A stretch of DNA of 64,000 nucleotides, from NCBI GenBank assembly GCA_013400155.1, contig VXBM01000560.1, positions 62,001-126,000 on the forward strand, read 5' to 3'. The notes under the pieces are model-generated. The model was not told the origin of the DNA and did no database searches. It saw only the letters and a list, made by a program, of their open reading frames with translations. Every line of letters begins with the position of its first letter. Within the stretch, counting starts at the first letter, position 1. The translations under genes and the position numbers were made by a program. Below, in pieces: positions 1-12,493 of this stretch. The DNA is from Helopsaltes ochotensis. Taxonomy: Eukaryota > Chordata > Aves > Passeriformes > Locustellidae.

Positions 1-3000
1 TTTATGGACTCTGTAGTTATACCAATAAGGCTTGTACACGCTCAGGAAGATTTTCTACCAATTTCAGGGATTGAGTATGTGTCATTCCATGTAGGTTTCA
101 GTAAGGGATGCTTTTTGCAAGTTCTACCCACAGGGGAGTTCCCTGTTGTTAGTATAATTAAAAATTATCTAATTAATATAGAGGAATCTCTTAATACTTC
201 AGAGATAAACATCTAGAGAAGATTCAAGTACTTTCAAACAGTCAATTTGAAGATTTTCAAAGGTTGTGCAAACAGAAAACCTCTTGATGTTCTATTAGTC
301 CTTTGCCCTAAGTGCCTAGATTTACTTGAGAAAATGTACCTCTTTTCCAGCTTCTCATAAGAAGGATGGACGTTTATCCCAAATTACTGGGTCTTTGTGT
401 ATGAACAGTTACCCAAGTGTATCCTAGCATAATATATAAACGTAGGCTACTTCTAAATATCTATTATAATAATAAAGCTATGTTCAAGTTGTCTGAAAGG
501 ACAGAGGTTGAACTTGACAACCATATTTCTGATGTGATGACACCTCTGCTCTGGAGAACAGTCAAAATAATGAGCATATTCTTGGGTGTGAGCATATCCT
601 TGTGCAGGGGTTATCATTCTGTTGAAAAACTTTTCTTTGGGCTGGTTTTAGTGTGCTGATAAATGATTTCAGATGTCTAAGCAGGATCCATATCAGAAAA
701 TAATGGCTGAGCAGTCTCATTCTAGATCACTCTAAACAGTTTTCAAAATACTGAACTGTTTGCAATAGCAGAGTATGATGACTGAAGAACAGCCTCAACT
801 TGGTGTATATACTGAAATGCAGCTTATTTAAGTGACAGTGAGAACGGTTAGTATGTATTTGTAAATTCATTTAGTGCTTTTATTCCTGTTCCTAAATTTT
901 AAGTAAGTGTGGCTATCAAAGCTTTTGTCTATAAAATTCAGAGCTTCAAATAAAGGATGCTCAAGGCACAAGTTGAAGTGTGTAATTGACAAGGATAACT
1001 GGACAGGTAGTGAAGTTTAGGTTAATTATTGTGCATGTTCCTGTGCATCGTTTGGAAGGGTCTTTTTTTCTGGTTCCTTTAAAATGCAAGTATATAGTTA
1101 GCACAATAATTTTTTTCAAGACTTAGTAATTATTTGTAATTCACAGACTTTACTGGCATCTTCATTGATTGTGTTAAGGAAATAAGGTATGATTACTGCA
1201 AACAGTGTTTCATTGAGGTTCATGAATCAGTAGGGGATCCCTTGAAATAGTATTTTTAAAGTTAAGTGGTAACACATTCTAGAAACAAATGTGTGATCTA
1301 CATAGAAAAGCAGCTGCTTCCAGTGTTGGGAAGACTACAAAGTCTACCTCCGTGTCTTGCATTAGAGTTACCTTTTTTCTCTTTTTCAAGTTCTTATTGC
1401 CTCCATGGTCTCATACAGGCAAATGAATCATGCTTCTAAAGACTGGAAAATGACAACATTCCCCAAGGATGCAGAGAGGAGAGGAAAAGAAAAGGAATGG
1501 TTGAGGGGGGAGACAGCTTGAAGTAGAATGCAGAGGGAGTTTTGTTTTGGATCACAGGGATGATAAATACAGAAGATGACATCTGAAGCGAGCTCAGAGG
1601 GAAAGGTGGCTTTCTAGTATAGAGGTACTGAGTAGAATAGGTTTGCCTATAAGTCAGTAGGGCATTGTCACAATAGCTTGATTATACATTATTTCCAACA
1701 TATCCATCACTATTTCCCCTCATAAATAAAGTTAATAATAGTCAGCTGACTTAAGCCTTGTAGCCATAAAACTCAAGATTCCCCTTTATTAGGCAGATGA
1801 GGGACTCAGAAACAGCATGTAGCCCATCTTCATTTTTGACCTTGTGCCTAAACCAAGATGAGCGAAAAGGAGGAGGAGAGCAGGTACTTTGGGACACTAA
1901 TTCAGCTTAATGCTGAGTATGGTTGAAGCTGTCTCTGTTGGCAGTGAAGTATATTCTCCATAAGGTCTAGGAATAATGACATGTTGTAAATTCATTTAAG
2001 TTTGATTTTAAAAGCTTGTTCAAAGGTAAAATTACTGGAAGCACTTCAGGTCTAGTGTGGCTCTTGAATCTGGATTTTTTTTTTTTTAACCTTAAGACTC
2101 ACTAGGCAACAGTTATTCAATTAGAGCTCTGGCTTTAAATGTATAACCACCTGGATACAGAGTGTGTTACTAATGTGGAATCACCCAGAGCAGAAAGCAC
2201 ATTAATTATTTCAGTGGTTTATAGTTTTCCTTTGTAATATGTTTGGGTTAAAAAACCTCTAATTTTTGAAAAATATGTAGTCCTGTGCACTTAGGTCTCG
2301 TGAGTGTGGAGTCTAAATTCTACCCATACAATGGGTGGTGTGTAGGGCAGTAGTAGAAAAATGAAATGTAACCCATTGTCATAGCAGGCATGAGCTTGTA
2401 GCAAATGTAATTACCTGTCTCTAGCCAGGCTGAAAGAAATCTGTAACCTCAGAGTGAACTCTAGCCTTGGACCTCTACATGAAGAGTAGAGAAATGCTTT
2501 GCTCTAGCAGACATTTAGATGAAACACATCAGAATATACTCTTATAGGCTGATTTCTTCCTGAAGGCATGGACACTGGTTCTTAACTTATATTGGAAATG
2601 TAGTTTTCTACATATTAGTTTTCTCAATGGTTTCCTCTAGGCTTTAGAAGTTATTATGCTTTTTTTTAAAAAAAAATTCAAGTATAATTTGCTATTAAAG
2701 GCAATTATGCTTTCTGCTGTCTGAGAACAGTGATTCCTGGAGCCTACCAGCACATTAGATATTGCTGCTAATGCTGCATTTCCACTGTCAGGACTCTCGC
2801 TCATCCTACTTGTGCTGCATCCCAGTCTTGTGTCCCTCTATGCTGTTTTGATAAAGGTATTACAAAATCTTTGCTATTAACTTTGCTTGGGTGTTGGGTA
2901 GACCTTTGTTCATCTTGTTTCTGTACCAGACCCCAGTGATCGTTAACTTTGACTAGTGACAAAATCCATTTTCCCCATCCAGTGATCAAACCTTTCTCTT

Positions 3001-6000
3001 CTGTGCAGTGTTCCTAAACTGTGAAGAGGTTAAGATGTAGTGGTCAAGAATTGTTTGGATTTTCTTCTGTGATCAGATGTGCAACCAGGCATGTTTGCCA
3101 CCAGCAGTGGCCTCAGCTGTATAGAGAAATTTGGGTAGCCTCAACCAAAAGGGAGACAGTTGTCCGCCTTCCACCAGGGACAGATTTCTTAGGTTTTTCT
3201 CTACAGGTTTCTCTTCCACCAGGGATAAGTTTTTTCTCTGCTGTGCAAGCCATCATGCTGAAAAGGCTATGAATCTGCTTCTGTCAGTTCTTGGCAGCTC
3301 AACTGGGTGTGTGCCCAAGAGATGGCATGGAAGCCTCAAGTTTAAGGATATAGAGATTTGGGATGGCTTCTCCTGGGTTCTACCTGCCTTTTGACCTCAT
3401 AGTTTATGAGCCACCTTTGCCTGCACGCAGGGAAATGCAAATATCTGCTGAACTTCCAAAGTCTTTACAGAAGTGGTGTGAAGCAACACTGAGTTAATTT
3501 TTGCAAGTAATAATAGAATGTCATGGGAATTATTTATTGCTTACCTGATTTACTCTGGATTAGTCCTTTAATTGGCACTTATAGGGTGGCTTTTCTACGG
3601 CTGTTGTTAGAACAAAAAACATTGGGTGAGTTTTCACACACACTGCTTGTGTTCAATCAGCTGTGTTTACAGTTAATTGTGAACTCGGTTTAAAAGAGTG
3701 AGCTATATAGGCCAATGTTTTATGACTGATCAATACTGAAAGTTAAAATCAGCAGAAAATTTATGTGCAAGTGACACCTCACTGTACCAACCATGGAGAG
3801 TGGTGATGATTAGATAACTCACAGATTAAGTACTTACATGCTTAACATCTTTGCTGAACAGAGATCAACTTAGTCATGTACTTCTGCTAAGCATCCAAAG
3901 GGATGGGTATGTCACAATGAATGTAGTTTTAATGGTGGCATATAAAGCTTTTTGTTCAGGAAGGACCAGGGGGCAGCTTTCTTTCAAATGCAGAAGACTC
4001 TGCAGTAAGGAAATGTATCTGAATGTAATTCAATAGTTCTTTTACTTCTAGCACCAATCCTTGTTCTAAATGCACTGCTGGGATGTAGAAGGTTAGTTTT
4101 TTTACAAGGCATTCATTAAAATATTGTTTTCTGTTAAGGTTTTGATCATGTTGTACACTGGTAGATCTTGGCTTTAATGTGTTCCAAATGAAGAAAGAAG
4201 AAAATTTTATCTTCATTAGCAGATAGAATTTAAAACCTAATGAGAGTAAGTTCTGCTAGTCTCTTAAACAAAACCACTCCATCTCCAAAGCCTTGGTCAA
4301 GTGTTGTGACCAACCTTGGATTTAAATGGGGGCTATGCTCCTACTCTGTTTCATTGGCCTGCCCCTGCCAGACAAACACAGTGTGTTGGCTGCTGCCTGG
4401 GAAAGGCTCCTGCCACCTACGGAGTGAGAGAAGCAATCACAGATAGCTGGGGCGGGGCAGTTCATGTATGTGTCATTCTGTGCCAAGAAGTTGTTCTGTT
4501 TTACATTAAAAGCTATTTTGAAACCTTCAAGTGACTCTTTTTGTTTTGCAAAAAGACCAAAAAAATTTCTTTTGTTATACAAGTTTAAGCTAACAACGAC
4601 CCATTGACCACAGCTATGTTGTCCTAAAAGTCATAATTAATTGTGTGACTGATTACTGAAAATATCTTTGAAAATGTGTTGTTTATTGAGCAGAAAATCC
4701 TTGCTTCTCTGCTTAAAATATCAGTCCCTACTAGACGTGTAATGACTACACAATGAGCAAATCTATCCCTTTTTTTTGGTCCTGTCTGAATAGCTGTGAA
4801 GAGTAAGTACACCTACACCATTCCACAGCATGTCTTTCATAGAAGTGCCTCAGCAGGGATGTTCAATTCTTTGACCTCTGACAGTCCCTTAAACTTGTGT
4901 AAAAGAAGAAAAATTTCCAAATAGCAATGTTCTCGTGGTGGATTTTTATAGCTGCTACTCTACATGTTTCAAAATGGTAAGTTCAGTTCTTAATTCTAAG
5001 GAGAGGATCAAGTGACAAGAGAAGTGAACTCTGTACTTAACTCGCAGCTACCTTCTGGAATAGTTTTTCCACAGCTTGACATTTCCCTTATTGTAAAATA
5101 TATCACTCCTCATGCATTAGGCTCTTTTAATTTCAGAAGCCTGGTGGGATTGATGTTTCGTAAATCCATCTACATGTGTAATCCTTTCCTATTACTTGGA
5201 TAAATACTTTGACTCTCCTGCTCCAAGCCAGAGAACTAGAAAAAAAGGATCAGTTCTTTCACAGGAAAGGAAAAAGTCTGTCTACAGACAGAATCACTCA
5301 TCTCTTTCTAATCTTTTCAAGTTATACAACTGAGTAATATGTTTGGGTTTGCTTGGGATTTTTAGCAGAACTGAGACAGAATTGGGAAATTATTTCTTGG
5401 AAAACACCCAGCCTATAAAGTTAGAGTGTGTTGTTCCAGCTTCCAGGGATTTTAGGTCTGTAGTGTAATTTTAATATGCAGACATCCTTGTCATCCCATT
5501 GTTGCTACAGGGTGTTCTACGCTTTCATCAGAAAGCTAACATCATTTACACCTGCCTGAGCTTATACATTTGAATTTCAGAGTGACTTTGGGGGTAGCTA
5601 TGTATACAGGTTGCCAACTGATGCACCAGAGCTGTGGTAAATAGTCTTCTTTATAAGTGCTCACTAATTTGTCCTTCTGTATATGTGAACTGAAAGCAGT
5701 GTGTTGGAGTATAATTTGCAAGCCCATTTTGTTCACATCTATTATAATATGGTATGTTCTAAAAATTCTGTCCTTTGCAGTGCTGTTGTCTACCTAACAT
5801 ATTTATGTGAACCCTACCCTAGATAAAAAATGCCTGAGACAAAGCAGACTACCCCATCAACTTCTTAACCTTTTGTATAGTTAAAATTTGTCCTCAAATA
5901 ATTAGGGTTAGCGGGGATTAAAAGTATATTTTCTGTTTGTGCCATCTTTGTTTTAAGGCTTTTCTATCCATACATGTCCAGATTGGATTTATCCCAGGAA

Positions 6001-6571
6001 AACCTATGTTATTAGTTGATACGTAGCTGGAGCCTCTCTTTTCTAGGCTCTGGACAAGTCTATATTAGAAGAGAACTGGTGCCATCGCCGAAAAAATCGA
6101 CGACTAGACCCATTAACCTAATTCTTCAAGTAAAAGTCTCAGGTGGCCCCTTTCTCCTTATTGGGGGACACCAATAATTCTTGTACCTCTAGTGTGCTTT
6201 GTAGAATGCTAGCTGGGGACAAGTACAGGAGTGCTAGAAGCCAGCTGAGGTAGAACTTCCCAGAGAACACTAAAATGTTGAGGATCTTATTGCAGGGCAT
6301 GTTTCAGATGTGCTTATGAAAACCATAGAAATGGCAAAGGAAATGGGGACATTATGTCTAACACTCATGGAAAAGGGGATCATATCTCTCCCAGTCACCA
6401 CCATCTAGTGTCTTACACTTGAACTACGTGGTGTGTCCACAAGTTGTGCTGGCTTATGTGAACATACATCTTGGAAAAGGGATTTGATTTTTTTTTAGAT
6501 TGTGGTTTTCACCTGCATTAATAGTGGGCCTGGTTATGTCTGAGGTGGAATTGATTTTCTTCATAGCAAGT
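1..6571. other. Gene-free AT-rich DNA
   Basis: I see no gene here. Open frames are short (at most about 90 codons), lie on both strands, and resemble no protein family I recognise. Composition is that of bulk AT-rich, CpG-poor vertebrate intron or intergenic DNA, with short A and T runs (for example around 2077-2088 and 2660-2680). Two small local oddities, a diverged tandem duplication (3168-3225) and a CpG cluster (6086-6102), are listed separately. Confidence 0.6.
3168..3225. repeat. Short diverged tandem duplication
   Basis: The 13-mer cttccaccaggga occurs at 3168-3180 and again, exactly, at 3213-3225. The sequence after each copy is similar but drifted (a T-rich stretch with tttctct). 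This looks like a roughly 45-bp tandem duplication that has since diverged. No function is evident. Confidence 0.5.
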
Positions 6572-7125
6572 ACTATGGGCTGTGTTTTGGATTTGTGCTG
6601 GAAGTGGTGGAAATGGTGTTGATAGTATATATACCTTTTATTTTTTTGTTACTTCTGAAAAGCAATTCCTCAGAGTCCTTTCCGGCTTCTCATCCCACCC
6701 TACCAGAAAGGAGGCTGGAGGTGCACAAGAAGTTGTGAGGCCACAACAAATGACCCCACTTGTTCAAAGGAATATTGCGTGCCATACAGTGTCATGTTCT
6801 ATATATGAAGCTAAGGGGGGGGAGGAGGAAGGAGAGACATTCAGAGTGGTGGGGTTTGTTTTCCCAAGTTCTCCTTTTGTGTTATGGAGCCCTGCTTTCA
6901 TGGGGATGGCTGAACACCTGCCTACCCATGGGAAGTGGTAATCCATTCCTTGTTCTGCTTTGCTTACATGTGTGCCTGTTGCTTTGCTTTTTATTGAACT
7001 TGTTTTGTCTCTACCCACACACTGTCACTTTTACTCTTTTGGTTTTTCTCCCTGTCCCATTGTGTAAGGGAGTTAGATGACTGACTGGGTAGTGTTTAGT
7101 GTCCTGCTGGGGTTAAACCACAACA
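6572..7125 (+). mobile_element. Solo LTR of an avian endogenous retrovirus (ERVL-like family)
   Basis: This is a degraded long terminal repeat in forward orientation. It matches, in order, features I know from an abundant bird LTR family. These are a 5' part with ttttggatttgtgctgg, a block around ggaggctggaggtgcacaagaag, an atggctgaacacctgcc block, the Y-rich region after ccttgttctgctttgctt, and the 3' terminus tgctggggttaaaccacaaca. A TATA-like site sits near 6799-6806. A decayed poly(A)-signal region (ttattgaact, 6991-7000) lies downstream, in the expected U3-then-R order. No gag, pol or env sequence flanks it, so it is a solo LTR left by recombination. The 3' edge is clear. The 5' edge is uncertain by about 10 bp, and I could not find a convincing target-site duplication. 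The assignment to ERVL rather than another ERV class is from memory of the family and is less certain than the LTR call itself. Confidence 0.85.
6799..6806 (+). promoter_or_regulatory. Decayed LTR TATA-like element
   Basis: The sequence ctatatat lies at the position within the LTR where the U3 promoter TATA box is expected, about 190 bp upstream of the poly(A)-signal region. It has drifted from a canonical TATAAA. Residual promoter activity is possible but unproven. Confidence 0.4.
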
Positions 7126-9724
7126 ACATTTTATGAGACAAAAAACACCAAACATGAGTAGTTAGAGGGAGGATACAATTTTTTGCTAAAGGATGATACA
7201 TTCCATTTATTCTGAGGATATGTTATAAACCAAAGAAAACACAAGATGAATGAAGATACACCTTTTATATTTATTGAGTACAACGCTCATGCCAAAGGGT
7301 GCTGCTTCCCTAGTCAACCTTCTATGCCTCAAAGTGACAGTAATTAGGATTACTGTAATAAAGGGGACCCTGAAGAATATAAAAATGAAGCTTGTGCTAA
7401 AATATACCTAAGCTTTATAGATCAGACCTAGCTAGAACTTTGAATATCCCTTTGGAATGAGAAGAGTCCTGTAATACATAAAGCATCAGCTTGAAATTAC
7501 CCTCTGGGAAGAGAATAAGCTTGCATGTTTTGATTTTGATTTCTGTAAGGCAAAATGCTATGGGCATATACAGAATTGGAAATGCTGCTCTGGGAGATAG
7601 CACTATACTATTTTATCAAAAATTGGTTTTGCTTTTTTGTCTGTTGTGTCCACACCCTACAGCCCCCTGCCCGTTACACTTGGAGTTTAATGAGAACGTT
7701 GTCCCAGAATTCATGAAATTGGAAGTAAAAATTTCAAAATCAAGATGTGGCATTATCACAGAAGAATTATTCGTCTCAAGGTTGCTGATGTCTTTCCCTT
7801 GTAAATGAGGGGTTAAACTTGATAGGAAATTTGGCTGTGAATTTGGACTCTGTAGTCTAATTGGATTTCATTTCATATGCACATTAACATAAGCTCTAAG
7901 TGGGTCTGAAGCAGTCTAGCTGATGGATGGCTTTTCTTCCAAAGGTGGCACATTGCCACTGGTGCCAGACTCCTTAATGCACTAGAGGAGATGATGTAGC
8001 AGGTGCAATGTTCTTGCCAAAGGCTTGGAATACCTGCTCTGTTTGGCTGAAAAAGAATGGATGTGTCCATGTTATGTTTTGTGGTTTTTAGCATGAGTCC
8101 TGTGACAGTTATGTTTTTTGAATATGCCATGGAAAGGTAACTTTTTACCAGGTACTCAATTTTCTTCTGAAGTACAACTAATGGAAACTATTCCTTCCTC
8201 TTTTTTTTTTTTGTTTTTGTCATCAGCGTTTTCCATTTGGTTGGCTTAGTCACAAAATAGGCAGACAGAATAAAGCCAGGAAACGGTAGCCAAGTTGGCA
8301 ATATCCTGATTCCATTGCCTGTATCCTTTATATCTGCCTTGAACTTTCATGACATCAAAAGTTGTATGTGTGCTTCCTGAAAAAGTATGCCCTTTTCAAA
8401 GAAAAAAAAAAAGATGAAAAACCTGCTGGAGTTTATTGGAAGCATGTGCTTATAAAAGATCCTTGGGCATGACTTGATACCATTGCAGTTTGAAAACAAA
8501 ACCACAAACACACTCCCCCTCCCCAAAACAAAAACCAACTGGACAAACACCCTCTCCCCATCTCTCATCACCCCCATTTTTTTCTTTGCTAATTTAGGTA
8601 TATTCGTATGGCATACATTGCCAGTTTTCAGTGTTTTCAGGAGTAGGAAGGTGCAACTGTAAAAATTGTCACTTACATTACTATTGGAGGCAAATTTCAG
8701 CTTGCCATCACTCTTGGCTGTTTCTAACACTAGCTGCTGATAAGTGAATTTCTACTTCTGGTAATTTACTCAAACTGCTTACCAGTGCAAAAGTAGGGAG
8801 TCCCTAGATTTATTGATCTGTTGGAATAAACCTCTTATCCAAACATAGCAAACATAATGTAATGCTAATTTTTACATCCTCTTCTGTAGTGTACATAAGG
8901 CTAACATCATTTTCCTTTTTTCTAACTATGGTGCAGAGAGGGAGAAGAGCAGAGATGTGGTCAGGCGAATGTAGCTGTACTACAGTCACAACTTGTAATC
9001 TGAGTATCTGTCTGCTTCTGGCTTGATGATGTGCCAGCATTTTTTCCAAGGAATGGGTGTGGGGGATTTTTTTGTCTGAGTCCATAGAGAGTAAAATGAA
9101 GAAGAGCTCTGCCTTGTTTGCTGATGATTTGGACTTGAGACTTGTGATGTCCCCTGTATTTTCTGGGTCATTTGGCTGAACAAAGGAAAGAGATCTTTAT
9201 GTGGAGCCACTACCTTCAGAGGATACACAATGCTCATTGCATGGAAAAAATAAAGAAAAAGTACTTGGCATCATTAGAAGGAAAAGAATGGTTGAATAAA
9301 CTGAGATTAGAGGTGGTAAGTGAGAAAGTTGGGTAAAGGGAAAAGTGAAGGGTGAGAAGAAATTGGAAGAGGAAAAAGAGAGAATTGAGATGAGTACCAA
9401 AGGGACAAGGAGGATTGACAAGAAAAAGATGTTTGTGCCCAGTACTACCAGTCTCTGCCTCAGGCAGTGAGCAAGGCAGCAGTGTGGTGATGTAAATTAA
9501 ACCTTAGACTTTTCTGGTACAGGAGCCGATTGCCCCATAAGTTGTTTCTTAAAATTTTCATATCCCTGGTCTTAGAACACAGTAAATAGTCAGAATGTGC
9601 TTTTTAGAATTGACTTTGGAGTGATGTTGTTTCTGTTAATAGTCTTGCAAGGTTTTTCCAAGTAGTTGGAAGAAACATAGAGCCTTGGAGGGAATACGAG
9701 GGATATGTAACCCCTCATGGTCTG

Positions 9725-9744
9725 TTTTTTTTTTTTTTTTTTTT
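9725..9744. repeat. Poly-T tract, 20 nt
   Basis: An uninterrupted run of 20 T follows tctg. It could be the A-tail of a minus-strand retroposed sequence, but the adjacent sequence upstream of the run shows no recognisable SINE or LINE body. It is therefore called simple low-complexity sequence. Confidence 0.85.
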
Positions 9745-11356
9745 AAGAAAGCAGAATTTCTGCTTCTTTCGTTTCCCTTTTACTCATGCCTTTCAAGAAA
9801 GCAGCTGTTGTAGTTTGTGTTCTTAAGCTGCTTTGTAAAGACTCAGGAATCAAAGTAGCTCCTTTTGACACACATAAAAGCATTAATGAGTGTTCAGTAA
9901 TTGTCTGTCTTTTATGTAACAGAAAAGTAAAAATTAACAGGTCGTTTGTGGTTTTAAGACCATAATCTGAAATATGGATTTGTAGCAACTGAATATGAGT
10001 TTGCAATTAAAATCAGCTACTCTAGCACTATATTCATTTCTGGAAACATATATTTGTTTGCTAATAAGCTGATATTTTGAACTGTTATTTACAGTCAAGA
10101 TGGCCATTTTAAACAATTATAGTACAAATCATACGTGTGAATTGTCTTAAAGGGTGTATTCCTGCAGTTCTTTTGCTGCCCATTACCCAACTGCAAACTC
10201 ACAGGATTTTACGTTTATTTTTCACATGGTGCCTCAGAAGTAGAGAGGAAGAAGCTTAGCCACAAACAAATCAAGTCAATTTTTTTTTGCTGTGAGAAAT
10301 CTGGAGGTAGTTCACCAACTGAAGGCAGGAATTATTTCAGCCTGCTAGTTATCTTTGAAGTTACCTGCCAGGTGATTTCCCTGCTAGACCATGGACATCT
10401 TGTAGAAGTGAGTGCACAAAAAGGGCTGTGCTCCATAACCACTCTTCTTGTAAGCTGACTACTGAATCAAGAAGCAAGTTTTGGGGGGGGCTTTCAGACT
10501 GCCTGACCAAGTGGCTGCTTAGTAATTTCATGTAATTTTAAAAGTGGACATATAGTTGAGAGGAATCCACAGAATATCTTCTGCATGCATAGATACCTAC
10601 ACACACATAAATATATGTATATAATACATAGTTTCCATATGATACAATAGTAAGAAATATTTTATCAAGACTTAAAATATGTCTGTGTATGTAAGACACA
10701 GAAGGGAAATAGTATAGATTAGTGATCCTGTAGTGTCAATGGGTTTCAATGGGTTTATTAATTTAGTTTCTAGATGGTTATTTGGATTATAGAACTGTAA
10801 AAGTAAGAACAAAAAAAAGGCACCAAACAACAACAAACACCACCAAAATCCTCAGCACCAAAACCTTTAAGTGCAAATGCCTACTACTTATGCTAATAGT
10901 AATTTTGTTTGAGTGGATGTTGCGAGTTTTATTGTAGTTTGTAACTTGCTCCCTGAAATCCAGCTGCCTTGTCTAGTAAGAATTAATATGTTTTCATTGC
11001 AACTTGCAGGCTTTGTCTGCTGATCTTTTTTAAGTAACACTGTTTTCTACACACACATGCAATTTCATTGCCTTGTACACTCCAATGAAAGCAGTCTTTT
11101 TGAAAATACTGTTCAAGTTTTTTTCTTTTTGTAAGTGACTGGGTGGAGGTGAATTTAGTGCGACAGTGAAGGTACCAATAAACTTTTACATAGAGGGTGA
11201 GATCCGAGCAAATGTTTTAAGCACAATTTTGTGTTTGTTCTATCAACTCTGGAGTAAGCAAAGATTTAGCTACCCGTAGCTGTTTTGGTCCTGTTGGCAC
11301 ACACACTAAGCAGGAGGAAAAGGCTGTTGCTCTGCTGGGTTTGTACACACATACTT

Positions 11357-11377
11357 ACATTGTATGTAATACAATGT
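11357..11377. repeat. Small AT-rich inverted repeat
   Basis: The 8-bp arms acattgta (11357-11364) and tacaatgt (11370-11377) are exact inverted repeats around a 5-base loop. They lie in a longer TA/TG-rich stretch. Such hairpins are frequent in AT-rich DNA by chance. Confidence 0.6.
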
Positions 11378-12471
11378 ATATATATGTAATGATATGTAGT
11401 AATATATGCTCATGTGAATCTGGTGGTCTATCTTGGGCAGTTTTATTAATTACGTTAGATTACGCTTTAACACTCCTGAGTATGGGAGGCTGTGCCAAGT
11501 GAGTCCTCTTTGGCTACAGCACTGTGTGATTTCTAGGTCACTAATACAGTCAGAAACAAAAACGAAACGATGTTTGTCTTTTCTAGATAACCTCAGAGCT
11601 AGAATTATGGAACTGTGTTCTTTGACTATTTTTTGTGGTTTCTTTCGTTTCATTGATGCTTCAGACAGAATGTTCAAATGCTGTTTTTTAATTGAGGATT
11701 TGTAGCAGCACTGTATTTAGAAACTTTTTCACCACATTTTGATCTGGAAGGCCTTGTGTTCTGTCCTTCTTTAAAACCAGCTATTTCCTCACATGCCTGA
11801 ATTAGGATTTGTGCTCTTCACCTTACCTAAGGTTAAGGATGCTGGCATTAATTTTTCAGTGCCTCATCAGTCCATCCATCTGTATCAGGACATTAGAACT
11901 TCAGGTTTTTTACAAGCATGTTTTCAGTTTTAATTCTTTTAATATCTACAAAATATTTCCATAATCTTATATGAAGGCGGTAATCAGTGCCAAGTGTTAA
12001 CAAGCCCAAGTGCTCTGAATGTGTCTAGTACTGATCTCCAACTATGAACAATGCTCTCTTTTTGATCACATGAGTTTCCAGGGAAGTAGTTTACTTGGAA
12101 TTGTAATATGATGGTATTTTTTCATGGTAGTGGAAAGGCTAATTTCTGTGCAAATACTAACTTTTGTATCACAACAGCATGAAGTTTTATACTCGGTCAC
12201 AGCAATAGGGCTTGAAAGAGTGCAGAGACATGGAAAGCCTGAAGGCTTAGATCTCACCTAGTGAAAAGAGATGAGAGCTTAGAGCTTAGTTATTCAGAAA
12301 ATGAATAACTGTGCAGGGGATATTGTAGTGGCCTTCAGTTCGGTATCTACCTGATTTAGAGTTCCTTTGCAGTGAGCCGACAAGAAGGGCTCCTTAGGGA
12401 TATATGAAAATCTGGCCCTCCAGTATTTTCAGCTGATCTGTCTTTTTGAGTGAAGTCACTTCACAAGATGG

Positions 12472-12493
12472 NNNNNNNNNNNNNNNNNNNNNN
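12472..12493. other. Assembly gap (22 N)
   Basis: A run of 22 undetermined bases. Sequence on both sides is ordinary AT-rich DNA with no repeat that obviously explains the break. The true gap length may differ from 22. Confidence 0.99.

Larger units (their letters stand above)
7126..12471. other. Gene-free AT-rich DNA between the LTR and the assembly gap
   Basis: I see no gene. Contents are ordinary AT-rich sequence with a poly-A run near 8401-8412, a 20-nt poly-T at 9725-9744, a short tandem duplication of tcaatgggttt near 10737-10757, and an AT-rich stretch with TA/TG alternation near 11340-11410 that includes a small hairpin (11357-11377). The open frames present are short and unrecognisable. 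The longest, on the minus strand at 8347-8730, runs through a low-complexity phenylalanine stretch encoded by the poly-A run and looks fortuitous. Confidence 0.6.

Noticed and set aside
6582..6941. 119-codon frame inside the LTR
   Set aside because: LTRs do not encode protein in this family. The frame is fortuitous within the repeat.
8321..8330. U12-type 5' splice site word gtatccttt
   Set aside because: Words of this length recur by chance in the window. No branch site and acceptor were found at suitable spacing.
8347..8730. 127-codon frame on the minus strand
   Set aside because: It includes a poly-Phe stretch from a poly-A run and has no family resemblance.
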